Shown one piece after another: positions 9,409 to 17,946 of a stretch of DNA of 64,000 bases. Origin of the DNA: an uncultured Methanomethylovorans sp. (GTDB lineage: Archaea > Halobacteriota > Methanosarcinia > Methanosarcinales > Methanosarcinaceae). The notes under the pieces were generated by a model. That model did not search any database, had not been told where the DNA came from, and worked only from the letters and a program-made list of their open reading frames with translations. A program made the translations under genes and the position numbers. The DNA is taken from positions 1 to 64,000 of the forward strand of contig NZ_OY782870.1 in assembly GCF_963678545.1 (NCBI RefSeq), read 5' to 3'. Numbering within the stretch: the stretch's first letter is position 1; each line of letters starts with the position of its first letter.

Positions 9409-10194
9409 ATGCCAAAAATATTGCTTACAAATGATGATGGTGTCTACTCAGCAGGCATCCGGGCAGCGTACCGAAGTGTACAAGAAATTGGAGAAGTAAT
9501 TGTATGTGCGCCCTCTATGCAGCAAAGTGGAGTAGGCAGATCAATATCAATCTTTGAGCCTTTAAGGATAAATCAGGCTAAGATCAACGATATGACTGTA
9601 TATGCCGTAGGTGGTACCCCAACTGATGCAGTCATACTTGGAATATTCGCCGTGATGAAAGAAATGCCTGACCTCATATTATCCGGGTTCAATATCGGAG
9701 AGAACATTAGCACTGACACGATAACTACATCTGGAACAATAGGTGCTGCCCTAGAAGGAGCTAGTTACGGGATACCTGCTATTGCTGCTTCTATACAGGC
9801 AAAGGAAGAAAAGGACAAGTTTGATGATAATTGGGAATATGACCACGATTTCGATGTCGCAGTGAAGGTTGTGAACAGGATCGCAAAAAACGTGATCAAA
9901 TTTGGATTACCTGAGCATGTAGACCTGTTAAATGTAAATATCCCACACCGAGTAGAAGAGGACACTCAAATAGAGATCACACGGCTTGCCAGAAAAGTAT
10001 TCAAAACTGCTGTGGAAGAGAGGCATGATCCAAGAGGCAAGCCCTATTATTGGATAGCAGGGGATTTAATAATGGAAGAAGAAGAAGGTACCGATGTACA
10101 TGCCATTTCACAGAAAGGACATATTTCAGTCACCCCTATCTCTCTGGATGCCACTTCACCCATTGATTTTTCAGAGATAGAACACCTGCTATAA
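9409..10194 (+). CDS. surE: 5'/3'-nucleotidase SurE
   Basis: 261 residues, typical SurE length. The N-terminal metal site L-L-T-N8-D9-D10-G is intact, followed by A-P-S-x-x-Q-S-G-x-G-R-S and the G-F-N-x-G-x-N motif near residue 95. The family hydrolyses nucleoside monophosphates with a divalent metal in the cytosol. The stop codon lies inside a hairpin (10184-10200). Confidence 0.95.
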   Translation: MPKILLTNDDGVYSAGIRAAYRSVQEIGEVIVCAPSMQQSGVGRSISIFEPLRINQAKINDMTVYAVGGTPTDAVILGIFAVMKEMPDLILSGFNIGENISTDTITTSGTIGAALEGASYGIPAIAASIQAKEEKDKFDDNWEYDHDFDVAVKVVNRIAKNVIKFGLPEHVDLLNVNIPHRVEEDTQIEITRLARKVFKTAVEERHDPRGKPYYWIAGDLIMEEEEGTDVHAISQKGHISVTPISLDATSPIDFSEIEHLL

Positions 10195-10200
10195 GCAGGT
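10184..10200 (+). terminator. Hairpin overlapping the surE stop codon
   Basis: A perfect 7-bp stem ACCTGCT/AGCAGGT with a 3-nt loop that contains part of the stop codon, followed by TAATCTTTTG. It is a plausible 3' end signal for surE. Confidence 0.5.
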
Positions 10201-10215
10201 TAATCTTTTGTATTT

Positions 10216-10368
10216 TTAGCATCTGCTAATTTTTAGTACGATCTCCCCACAATCGTCCTCTACACCGTTCAATGTGCTAACTGCACCAATTATAGTACCT
10301 GCAAGGATCTTTTGTACAAAATTATTGATTTCAATATCCTTTCCATCAACTGTTAACTTCACTTCCAT
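10216..10368 (-). CDS. Small conserved protein downstream of moaA, 50 residues
   Basis: Reading the minus strand from the ATG at 10368 gives 50 codons (begins M-E-V-K-L-T-V-D-G-K-D, ends I-S-R-C) and a TAA. A strong Shine-Dalgarno (AAGGAGATA) lies within the last codons of moaA, 2 bp separating the two genes, so translation is coupled to moaA. It resembles short archaeal proteins of the pattern x-V-K-L-x-V-[DN]-G-K-x-I-x-[ML]-N-x-F-V. The sequence suggests a small beta-alpha fold; no function is established. Confidence 0.75.
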   Translation of the reverse strand: MEVKLTVDGKDIEINNFVQKILAGTIIGAVSTLNGVEDDCGEIVLKISRC

Positions 10369-10370
10369 AA

Positions 10371-11297
10371 TCATATCTCCTTTTGTTTTACATAGAATGG
10401 AATCCTTCGACTTACAGCAAGCCTGAAAAGTTCAGGCATGTCCTCCAAGGAGGCACGAGATACATCTACAAGATTATCATTTACAAGCAAACAGGGACGA
10501 AGCTTCCCATCTGCTGTTACACGCAACCTGTTACAGTTAGCACAGAACTCCGTATTATCTACAGGTTTGACGAATTCAACTTCAGCCCCGTCAATGAGAT
10601 ATTTTTTTCTGCGATGTAATTCTCTAACCTGGACATAACCGGCCTTAAGCTCAAGTTCCTTTTCGATCTCATCAACATTTACATGATAACAGGCCACATC
10701 CCTGAAATCCATGAGCTGGATAAGCTGCAGTATAACATCCCCATGAAATTCCCGAGTAAAGGAAAGCATTTCCTCAATCTCAGATTCATTGACATCTTTG
10801 AGCAGAACCATGTTTAGTTTCACAGGAGTAAGATCAGCATCCACCGCAGCATGGATACCACCTATAACCTTTTGAAATATACCATCCTTGCACTTGGTTA
10901 TATGTCTATAGTTAGTCTCATTTAGGGAATCAAGGCTTATATTAACCCTGTTAAGACCTGCATCCTTTAGAGACTGCGCGCACTCCTTGAGCAGGACACC
11001 GTTGGTAGTCATAGACACATCCTTAAGAGGGGGCAGTGAGATGAGTATATCTTCTAGATCTTTACGCAATAGTGGTTCCCCACCTGAGATCTTGAGCCTA
11101 TTGACTCCAAAACCCGCTGCAATGTGGACTATATTGGAGATCGTTTCCACAGACATCTCCCCTATAGCACCCGTGCTTCCTTCGTTATGACAATAGATAC
11201 AATTCAGATTACAGCGGTCAGTAATAGACATCCTCAGGCTCTTTATGGTACGGCCATAAACATCTCTGAGGAACTCTGTTTTATGTGGATCGTTCAT
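10371..11297 (-). CDS. moaA: GTP 3',8-cyclase MoaA (molybdenum cofactor)
   Basis: 308 residues. This radical SAM enzyme converts GTP to 3',8-cyclo-GTP in the first step of molybdopterin synthesis. The N-terminal cluster C29-x3-C33-x2-C36 (D-R-C-N-L-N-C-I-Y-C) binds SAM. The C-terminal second cluster is C252-x2-C255-x13-C269. G-G-E-P follows as the SAM-contact motif. Length matches archaeal MoaA. Molybdopterin is needed for formylmethanofuran dehydrogenase. Confidence 0.95.
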   Translation of the reverse strand: MNDPHKTEFLRDVYGRTIKSLRMSITDRCNLNCIYCHNEGSTGAIGEMSVETISNIVHIAAGFGVNRLKISGGEPLLRKDLEDILISLPPLKDVSMTTNGVLLKECAQSLKDAGLNRVNISLDSLNETNYRHITKCKDGIFQKVIGGIHAAVDADLTPVKLNMVLLKDVNESEIEEMLSFTREFHGDVILQLIQLMDFRDVACYHVNVDEIEKELELKAGYVQVRELHRRKKYLIDGAEVEFVKPVDNTEFCANCNRLRVTADGKLRPCLLVNDNLVDVSRASLEDMPELFRLAVSRRIPFYVKQKEI

Positions 11298-11351
11298 ACT
11301 ACAAATATCCCTTTTTTAGAAAGCCTTTGAGCATTTTAGTCGGACATACTG

Positions 11352-11360
11352 ATATATATA
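11352..11360 (+). promoter_or_regulatory. TATA box of the cbiA/cfbB-like gene
   Basis: ATATATATA is centred 27 bp upstream of the ATG at 11383. Archaeal transcription starts about 25 bp downstream of the TATA centre, so the transcript should begin at or next to the start codon, giving a leaderless mRNA. No Shine-Dalgarno is present. Confidence 0.65.
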
Positions 11361-11382
11361 CGTTACACATACAGTAAAATTC

Positions 11383-12696
11383 ATGACAAAAGCGGTACTG
11401 ATTGCAGGAACTAACAGCGGTGTTGGAAAGACCACGGCCTCTATGGGGCTAATGGCTGCACTGGTCAAAAGAGACATGCAAGTCCAGCCATATAAAGTTG
11501 GTCCGGACTATATTGATCCATCATACCATACAGCTATCTGCAAAAGGGCATCACGTAACCTGGACACATTCATGATGGGAGTCGAGGGTGTTAAAAGAGA
11601 AGTGGACCGCACCTGTGGCGGCTCAGATATTTCGATCATTGAAGGTGTAATGGGACTATTTGATGGAATGGACTCTACGGAGGTTGCAAGTTCTGCACAC
11701 GTTGCCAAATCCCTTGATGTTCCTGTGGTCCTGGTCGTTAATGTCCACGGGATGTCGCGTAGTGCCGCTGCTATTGTCAAGGGTTATTCCGAATTCGATC
11801 CAGGAGTTGAAGTTGCGGGAGTGATCCTCAACAAGGTAGGAAGCCCAAGGCACACAAAAATGATCCGGGATTGTGTTCCAGATATACCTATTGTAGGAAG
11901 CCTTCCACGCAATAAAGATATAAGCGTACCTTCTAGGCACCTGGGATTGCACATGGCATTTGAATGTGAATTTGATACCAGTGAGCTTGCCCGATTCATT
12001 GAAGATAATGTAGATATAGATGCAATTGTAGGGCTGGCTAGAGAACCAAAAACAGATAACCTGCAGGAAAATGAGCTACCAGAGGCAGACCTGAAGATCG
12101 GAGTGGCTATGGATAAAGCATTCTGTTTCTACTACGCCGATATGTTCGATGAATTTAGGAGAAATGGCACAGAGGTTGTTTTCTTTAGCCCTATGGCCGG
12201 AGAAGTACCAGATGTAGACGGGATGTATTTTGGCGGAGGTTATCCTGAACTCTACCCATGTGAACTTGAAGCCTCTGCAACTACAAAAGCCTTAAAAAAC
12301 CTTTCTGCAGATGGAATGCCGATATACGGAGAGTGTGGCGGATTGCAATACCTATCCACCTCATACGAGATAGATGACGTCACCTACAAAATGGCAGATC
12401 TTTTCCCGGCACGTACTGTGCTTACCAAAAAGCTCCAAGCTCTGGGATATACAGAAGGTTATGCCCACGGACCTTTCATAAAAGGCCCAGTTCGTGGACA
12501 TGAATTCCATTACTCTGCCACATATTGCGACAATGATGCCAGGCTTACATTTGAGATGAAGCGTGGAAAAGGGATAAAGGATGGATGGGACGGCATTGTA
12601 GAGCACAATTCCCTGGCATGTTATCAGCACGCTCATCCTGTAAGCTTTCCGGTAAAAGCATTTGTGGACATGTGCAGGCAATATAAGCGCAGATGA
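11383..12696 (+). CDS. Cobyrinate/Ni-sirohydrochlorin a,c-diamide synthase (CbiA/CfbB family)
   Basis: 437 residues. The N-terminal ATPase has the P-loop G9-T-N-S-G-V-G-K-T (9-17) and Y-K-V-G-P-D-Y-I-D-P. The C-terminal class I glutamine amidotransferase has nucleophile C318 in G-E-C-G-G-L. The family amidates the a and c side chains of the corrin ring (cobalamin) or of Ni-sirohydrochlorin (coenzyme F430). Methanosarcinales carry both paralogues; no cfb or cbi neighbours are present here, so the substrate cannot be decided. Confidence 0.85.
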   Translation: MTKAVLIAGTNSGVGKTTASMGLMAALVKRDMQVQPYKVGPDYIDPSYHTAICKRASRNLDTFMMGVEGVKREVDRTCGGSDISIIEGVMGLFDGMDSTEVASSAHVAKSLDVPVVLVVNVHGMSRSAAAIVKGYSEFDPGVEVAGVILNKVGSPRHTKMIRDCVPDIPIVGSLPRNKDISVPSRHLGLHMAFECEFDTSELARFIEDNVDIDAIVGLAREPKTDNLQENELPEADLKIGVAMDKAFCFYYADMFDEFRRNGTEVVFFSPMAGEVPDVDGMYFGGGYPELYPCELEASATTKALKNLSADGMPIYGECGGLQYLSTSYEIDDVTYKMADLFPARTVLTKKLQALGYTEGYAHGPFIKGPVRGHEFHYSATYCDNDARLTFEMKRGKGIKDGWDGIVEHNSLACYQHAHPVSFPVKAFVDMCRQYKRR

Positions 12697-12754
12697 TATA
12701 TGCAGGATAATAACATCCTACAGACAACATATAAGTTGATAGGAGTGTATCTCC

Positions 12755-13636
12755 ATGAGAAAATGGAAACATGATATAGGATTAGAGAGCAGAATGCTGC
12801 TTACCATGTTCTTGCTGGGAGCCGTGTACCTGTTCTTCCTTGCATTCTTGGCCGCTAATGGTACAAATTCCATGTTCATACTTTTGTTTGCAGGATTGAT
12901 GATGTTCATACAGTACTATTATTCTGACAAAATGGTACTCTGGACATCAGGAGCAAGAATTGTATCTGCAAGCGAGGAGCCTGAACTGCATGAGATTATC
13001 ACACGACTGTGTGCAATCGCAAATCTGCCAGTGCCAAGAATAGCTGTCATGAATACAATGATGCCAAATGCTTTTGCTACTGGAAGGAACCAAAAGAATG
13101 CAGTTGTTGCTGTTACTACAGGGCTTATGCAGCGTCTTGACAGAGAAGAGCTTGAAGCTGTGCTGGGCCATGAATTGACCCATATCAAAAACCGTGATAT
13201 GACAGTACTGACTATAGCCAGCTTCCTTTCCACTGTTGCCTTCTTCATAGTAAGGTATGCTCTTTATTTTACCGGAGGAAACAACAGAAGAGAAGGAAAT
13301 GGCGGACTCATAGTAGTATGGATAGTTTCAATGATAGTGTGGGTAATAAGCTTCCTGCTCATCCGCGCTCTTTCAAGATACAGGGAATTCTCCGCTGACA
13401 AAGGCTCTGCAATAATTACAGGAAAACCATCTAAACTCGCATCTGCCCTCGTAAAGATAAGCAGTACTATGCAAAGAGTACCATCTGAGGACCTGAGGAA
13501 GGTTGAAGGAATGAGTGCCTTTTTTATCATCCCTGCGATATCAGGCTCTTCAATTATGCAACTTCTGTCAACACACCCTTCAACTGAGAAACGTATAGCT
13601 GCACTTGAGAAATTGGAAAGGGAGCTGGAATTCTGA
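12755..13636 (+). CDS. htpX: Membrane zinc metalloprotease HtpX
   Basis: 293 residues with two N-terminal membrane segments (about 15-35 and 38-55), the zinc site H139-E-L-T-H143, two further membrane segments (about 155-175 and 185-205), and E-F-S-A-D (third ligand region). HtpX degrades misfolded membrane proteins. AGGAGTG precedes the ATG. It overlaps the next gene (pspAB) by one base (TGATG), so the two are translationally coupled, which supports a shared membrane-stress role. Confidence 0.93.
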   Translation: MRKWKHDIGLESRMLLTMFLLGAVYLFFLAFLAANGTNSMFILLFAGLMMFIQYYYSDKMVLWTSGARIVSASEEPELHEIITRLCAIANLPVPRIAVMNTMMPNAFATGRNQKNAVVAVTTGLMQRLDREELEAVLGHELTHIKNRDMTVLTIASFLSTVAFFIVRYALYFTGGNNRREGNGGLIVVWIVSMIVWVISFLLIRALSRYREFSADKGSAIITGKPSKLASALVKISSTMQRVPSEDLRKVEGMSAFFIIPAISGSSIMQLLSTHPSTEKRIAALEKLERELEF

Positions 13637-14199
13637 TGGGATTTCTTGATACCATACTTGGAAGGAGCAAACTTCCAAAAGCAAAAACAGAGAGATTGTT
13701 CGCTATTTCTACAGCCACCATTACTCTGGAAGCAAACCTGGGTCTAAAACCATCCAGAGTGGCAGGAATATGCCTGAAACCCATTGAATCGTCCCATTAT
13801 GAAACAGCTCGCACTGAGATCGAAGATCTATTAAAATACAGTTGTCAGGAAACAGGAACAGCATACAAACTCGAAAAAGATGAATACAACTTTTTATGGG
13901 CCATCCTGGAAGATCCTGATTTTGAAGACATTGTCACCAACATACACCTGGTAAGCCAAACAATGATAGAACATGGTTTCGGTGAACAACTTCTATGTGC
14001 CATATACAAATTCCAGGGAGAAAATACTGTATATTGGATATATAATTTCAAGCAGGACAGTTTCTACCCATTCGTACCGAAAGGGAACAAAGAGAGAGAT
14101 AATTCTGCGGAATTCAGACTCAAATCACTGATGGAAAGGGAACTTCCCATAGAAAAGAATGTAGAGAAATGGTATCCTTTGTGGGGAATACCATTCTGA
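13636..14199 (+). CDS. pspAB: PspA-associated protein PspAB
   Basis: 187 residues beginning M-G-F-L-D-T-I-L-G-R-S-K. It matches the PspAB family found next to htpX or pspA in archaea and actinobacteria (central N-L-G-L-K-P, then E-D-P-D-F-E-D-I-V-T-N-I-H, and a C-terminal tryptophan-rich end W-Y-P-L-W-G-I-P-F). No catalytic residues are known. It is coupled to htpX and converges on pspAA, 25 bp away. Confidence 0.85.
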   Translation: MGFLDTILGRSKLPKAKTERLFAISTATITLEANLGLKPSRVAGICLKPIESSHYETARTEIEDLLKYSCQETGTAYKLEKDEYNFLWAILEDPDFEDIVTNIHLVSQTMIEHGFGEQLLCAIYKFQGENTVYWIYNFKQDSFYPFVPKGNKERDNSAEFRLKSLMERELPIEKNVEKWYPLWGIPF

Positions 14200-14223
14200 T
14201 ATTTAGTGCAACTGTTAGGTTAC

Positions 14224-14502
14224 TTAGTCTTCAAAGATGCCAGTGCCTGTGAACACGCCCTTTGCTTCTGCAAAGGTCAGATCTTCGGGTGGAACTATGA
14301 CATCCGATTCAATAATCTCTTCTGCAGCCAGAACCGTGCCATTCTGCTTGATTTTTGAGATAAGAGCTACAAGATCTTGCTTGTAGGCATTTTCATCTCC
14401 TTTTGTTACATGACCAACTATGCGGTTATCAATAGCATTCAACTCATCAAAAAGACTACTTGGCACGTTATATTGCCCTTGACCCATGATTCTGATAATC
14501 AT
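14224..14502 (-). CDS. pspAA: PspA-associated protein PspAA
   Basis: 92 residues, starting M-I-I-R-I-M-G-Q-G-Q-Y and ending in an acidic tail with G-x-G-I-F. This is the PspAA family, a small protein encoded directly after pspA in many archaea. The start codon overlaps the pspA stop by 4 bases (ATGA), indicating coupled translation. Its proposed role is to bind and modulate PspA. Confidence 0.85.
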   Translation of the reverse strand: MIIRIMGQGQYNVPSSLFDELNAIDNRIVGHVTKGDENAYKQDLVALISKIKQNGTVLAAEEIIESDVIVPPEDLTFAEAKGVFTGTGIFED

Positions 14503-15197
14503 TTGCCTGCCTCCTGTTTGAGTTTTGCCAGTTCTGCATCAACGGTGCTCTTGGAACTTATCTTTGAGAGTTCCCGATCTATATCATCATGCCTGCCGGT
14601 CACATCTTCCAATGTACCTTGTTCGATGAGCTCATCAAGGGCTGAGGAACGTGCTTTCATCTGTTCGGTCTTGTTCTCGGCCCTCTCCATAGCAAGTCCC
14701 ACATCAGCCATTTCCTCGCTGATCCCAGAAATTGATTCATTGATCTTGACCTGAGCTTCTGCAGAGGAATACTGTGCTTTAATAGTTTCCTTCTTTGTCC
14801 TGAAAATCTCAACCTTGGTGGACAAGCGCTTTTCTGCAGCTACAAGTTTCTCTTGCTCCTGATTCAGGTCTACGATCTGCAGATCAAGCCCCTGTACCTG
14901 CGCTACAAGTGCAGCCTTGCGCTCAAGAGCAAGCCTTGCAAGATCCTCACGATCAGCCTTTACAGCATCCTTCGCCTGTTGGTCCAGCTTGTCTATGCTT
15001 TGCTGCAACTTGGCTTTCTGTAATTCAAGGCGTTTCTTGGATGTAGTAACCTCAGCAACTCCTCTTTTTACATTCTGGAGTAACTCTAACTGTTTTTCAT
15101 AAGAATAATCAAGAGTCTCCCGAGGATCCTCCATCTTTTCTGCGATTTTGTTCATTTTAGCTTTGATAACTGTACTCATACGATTGAATAAGCCCAT
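14499..15197 (-). CDS. pspA: Phage-shock protein A / Vipp1 (ESCRT-III-like)
   Basis: 232 residues, almost wholly coiled-coil, beginning with the amphipathic helix M-G-L-F-N-R-M-S-T-V-I-K and the conserved E-D-P-R-E. PspA/IM30 polymerises on stressed membranes and maintains their integrity. It has a GGAGGGAGAA Shine-Dalgarno. Operon pspA-pspAA converges with htpX-pspAB. Confidence 0.93.
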   Translation of the reverse strand: MGLFNRMSTVIKAKMNKIAEKMEDPRETLDYSYEKQLELLQNVKRGVAEVTTSKKRLELQKAKLQQSIDKLDQQAKDAVKADREDLARLALERKAALVAQVQGLDLQIVDLNQEQEKLVAAEKRLSTKVEIFRTKKETIKAQYSSAEAQVKINESISGISEEMADVGLAMERAENKTEQMKARSSALDELIEQGTLEDVTGRHDDIDRELSKISSKSTVDAELAKLKQEAGK

Positions 15198-15273
15198 ATT
15201 CTCCCTCCTTGTGGTTCACATAAAGATATTCGCTTTACTTTATAAATGTTAGGAAATCACTTCAAAGCACATC

Positions 15274-16332
15274 CTACGTATTTTTATTCTCAGATGATGG
15301 CTGTTGCTGTGAATCATCATTCTTGTGTTTGAACCATGTCTTGCGCCTGTAATAATTAAGGGGGTGTTTGATCCTGCTGCAGAGTTCATCTGCACCGTAG
15401 CAATTACCATAAGTACGCATAGTAGAGCAGGAAGGAGGCTTGTATTCTGTACCAGATGAACCTGAGATATGTTCTATTTGATACCTTGTTTTTTCCATAT
15501 CAAAATCAGGAGAAACATTGAACATGGCAATGATGTCATCAGCAGACATACCCACATTACGCAGGAATGAAGTAAGAGCAAAACGCATGGAATGTGCCAA
15601 GTTGACACCTGCTCTTACATTGGATATAGCATGCACCATGCAAGGAGGAAACATATTGCTCTCCACAGCACCGAAATCTCCTGAGCCAAAAGTTTCCTTC
15701 ATTTGCTGTAGCTCAGTCTGAATTGAAGAGATGTATGGAGCACATATCTGACAGACGTCTTTAGGTATATCCAGAGGAAGAGAACTCTGTATCCTATCCC
15801 GCATAGCCTCCTGAAGCAACCTTGAAAGCTCCTCCTTTGAGATATAAACATGGCCTTTCTGTATCTTGCGGTTGACAAGTTTCCATTCCAAGGCTTTCAT
15901 AGAACTTGCAAGCCTGATATAATCCGTGAAATGGATATCGAACTCATGATCACAAGAAATAACATCGACATGGAAATCAGATGCAATTGAGCATATAAAA
16001 TCAGATGATTCTAAACGCAGGAGCTCATAACAGGAAACTGCTTCTGCAAGTGCATACCTGCGTATAAGAAAATTATCATCGATACAGGATACCAAGATCC
16101 TTGAAAATGGGTATGAAAGCATTTCAATAAGTATTTTGTTCTCATCAGAAACTAAAAGCTGAGGTTTATGCACCTCACCTTTTAAGGCCTGTAGTACTCT
16201 TTCAACCCCTCGGGAACGGGCAGAATCCATAGCTCGAGATGTAATCAGCCTTTCAAGGCTGAAACCTAGACCTGATACATATGATGAAGCTTCCGTAATA
16301 AAGGGGTAAAGAGCAAGGTCCTTTTCTTCCAT
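15274..16332 (-). CDS. priL: DNA primase large subunit PriL
   Basis: 352 residues. The C-terminal domain has the four [4Fe-4S] cysteines C231, C302, C311 and C318 with the usual spacing (P-P-C-M; P-P-S-C-S-T-M; G-N-C; E-L-C). PriL works with PriS (not in this window) to make RNA primers. It lies 3 bp downstream of pcn, so the two replication genes form an operon, a common euryarchaeal arrangement. The last 15 residues are a low-complexity polar tail. Confidence 0.93.
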   Translation of the reverse strand: MEEKDLALYPFITEASSYVSGLGFSLERLITSRAMDSARSRGVERVLQALKGEVHKPQLLVSDENKILIEMLSYPFSRILVSCIDDNFLIRRYALAEAVSCYELLRLESSDFICSIASDFHVDVISCDHEFDIHFTDYIRLASSMKALEWKLVNRKIQKGHVYISKEELSRLLQEAMRDRIQSSLPLDIPKDVCQICAPYISSIQTELQQMKETFGSGDFGAVESNMFPPCMVHAISNVRAGVNLAHSMRFALTSFLRNVGMSADDIIAMFNVSPDFDMEKTRYQIEHISGSSGTEYKPPSCSTMRTYGNCYGADELCSRIKHPLNYYRRKTWFKHKNDDSQQQPSSENKNT

Positions 16333-16335
16333 AAA

Positions 16336-17073
16336 TCAGTCTGACTCTATCCTTGGAGCAAGCAAGTAACTAATCTTGCCTGCACCTTCGGCAATAGTAA
16401 AGCTTATCCTGATTGGATAATCCCTTCCGAGCTCAAGAGTGATCTCATTTGATTTAGAAGCTGGCTTGACAATATCCGACAGATAATCCAGGGAGAACAA
16501 AGAACGTGCCTCTCCTGACTTAAGATCTATCAACTGGTCCCTGGGCATTTCCAGGCGCACTTTGTCAGTATCACCTTCAGCTTCCATATAGAAAATATCC
16601 TCATCCACACCAAGAGACATGTGATCACTGATTTTCTCAGCTGCTTTAACAGCTTTTTGTAGTTCCTTGCCATTAAGAACCACTTCAGCAGGCAACTCAA
16701 GCTGCGGTATGCGCGGTTCTGCACGGATGGTGGAAGGATCCAGTAAAGATAAAGTGTAAGAAAAACCACCTATGTGTATGGACATTTTCTGGGACATCTC
16801 ATCGAGTTCAAGAGTGGCCTTTTCGTTCTTTTCTGCCACTCCAAATATATCATTAATCTTGGTAAGGTCCATGCCGATCTCACAGTCATCGGCAGCATAA
16901 TCATCAAAAGCACTTGCGGCAAGCTCAAAACTCACCATGGCCACGTTTGCCGGATCCACTGCTCTTACAGAGAGCCCCTCAGTGGATATCCTAAACCGCG
17001 CCTCATCCACGAGTACGGAAAGCGTTTCTATGGAACTTTTAAAAATATCCGCGTCAATCGTTGCCTTGAACAT
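16336..17073 (-). CDS. pcn: Proliferating cell nuclear antigen (sliding clamp)
   Basis: 245 residues, full-length PCNA beginning M-F-K-A-T-I-D-A. The centre-loop segment R-A-V-D-P-A-N-V-A-M-V and C-terminal L-L-A-P-R-I-E are conserved. It forms the trimeric DNA clamp for polymerases, FEN1, ligase and RFC; rfcS, encoded at 57973-58929, belongs to the loader of this clamp. Confidence 0.96.
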   Translation of the reverse strand: MFKATIDADIFKSSIETLSVLVDEARFRISTEGLSVRAVDPANVAMVSFELAASAFDDYAADDCEIGMDLTKINDIFGVAEKNEKATLELDEMSQKMSIHIGGFSYTLSLLDPSTIRAEPRIPQLELPAEVVLNGKELQKAVKAAEKISDHMSLGVDEDIFYMEAEGDTDKVRLEMPRDQLIDLKSGEARSLFSLDYLSDIVKPASKSNEITLELGRDYPIRISFTIAEGAGKISYLLAPRIESD

Positions 17074-17176
17074 ATTAATTCTCCATCCGGTGTCTGAATA
17101 ACCACTTCATTATATCCTTTAACTAATAAAAGTTTCCTATATAAAGACCCATAACAACATGGATTGAAGGCAAATC

Positions 17177-17491
17177 TCAGTCGTACTCTCTCCATGTGGC
17201 ATTACATTTGGTGCATTTGAAGAAACGTGTCTCAGACTCATCTGCAGATCTAAGCTGCCTAAGCCACCAATATGCAACATTATGCCCACATTCTGGACAT
17301 CTGGTTGCTGTAGTGGGAAGACCCTGATCGAAATTTTCTTCCAGAACGGTGACCTCACGGTCCTTACGCTGTGATTTGGATACGAGATCATCAGATGCAC
17401 CTTCGGTGCCTTTCACATGGCCACACTTCTTACACATAAAAGAACCCTGAACAGGGAACATCATGGACTTACATTTCGGACAGAACTCCAT
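17177..17491 (-). CDS. tfs: Transcription factor S (TFS, TFIIS-like cleavage factor)
   Basis: 104 residues. N-terminal zinc ribbon C4-x2-C7...C20-x2-C23, and a C-terminal ribbon with C-P-E-C-G and C-T-K-C. The catalytic hairpin carries D-E (R-S-A-D-E-S-E), so it should stimulate RNA cleavage by backtracked RNA polymerase. The start overlaps the end of the Nudix gene by 23 bp. Confidence 0.93.
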   Translation of the reverse strand: MEFCPKCKSMMFPVQGSFMCKKCGHVKGTEGASDDLVSKSQRKDREVTVLEENFDQGLPTTATRCPECGHNVAYWWLRQLRSADESETRFFKCTKCNATWREYD

Positions 17492-17885
17492 TTATATCAA
17501 CTCTTGACTGATCTATTATATGATTGTGATCGAAAGCCAGTTTGGGTATGCAATCTATTGTGAATAGCGCGACTTCTGCCGCATCAGAACCTGCTTTCAG
17601 GATACCTTTTCCCTTTGCGAGATAACATATAGACACTGTATGCCCCCTAGGATCACGCGAAGGTTCTGAATATACCCCAAGCAACTTAACTATTTCTATA
17701 GACAAGCCTGTCTCTTCCAATGCTTCCCGCACTACAGCTTGTTCAGTAGTTTCCCCCACCTCTACAAATCCACCTGGAAAAGCGAAAACGCCCTTAAAAG
17801 GATCATTTTTGCGCCTGACGACTACAATGCTTGAATTATAAATAATGATTGTATCAACTGTTAAAAGAGGGGTTACTGGTTTCAT
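17469..17885 (-). CDS. Nudix hydrolase
   Basis: 138 residues with a complete Nudix box starting at G39 (G-F-V-E-V-G-E45) and continuing R53-E54-A-L-E57-E58-T-G. The N-terminal T-V-D-T-I-I-I resembles ADP-ribose pyrophosphatase-type members, but the substrate cannot be assigned. It is first in the unit nudix-TFS, followed at a distance by pcn and priL. Confidence 0.88.
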   Translation of the reverse strand: MKPVTPLLTVDTIIIYNSSIVVVRRKNDPFKGVFAFPGGFVEVGETTEQAVVREALEETGLSIEIVKLLGVYSEPSRDPRGHTVSICYLAKGKGILKAGSDAAEVALFTIDCIPKLAFDHNHIIDQSRVDINGVLSEM

Positions 17886-17914
17886 AGGACAACAAGTTTA
17901 TTATGGCTGACAGG

Positions 17915-17922
17915 TATATAAG
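17915..17922 (+). promoter_or_regulatory. TATA box of the artA operon
   Basis: TATATAAG lies 25-32 bp upstream of the ATG at 17947. The predicted transcription start is within a few bases of that ATG, so the artA mRNA may be leaderless or have a very short leader. Confidence 0.6.
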
Positions 17923-17946
17923 TCCATACAATTACAGGTGCTATTA

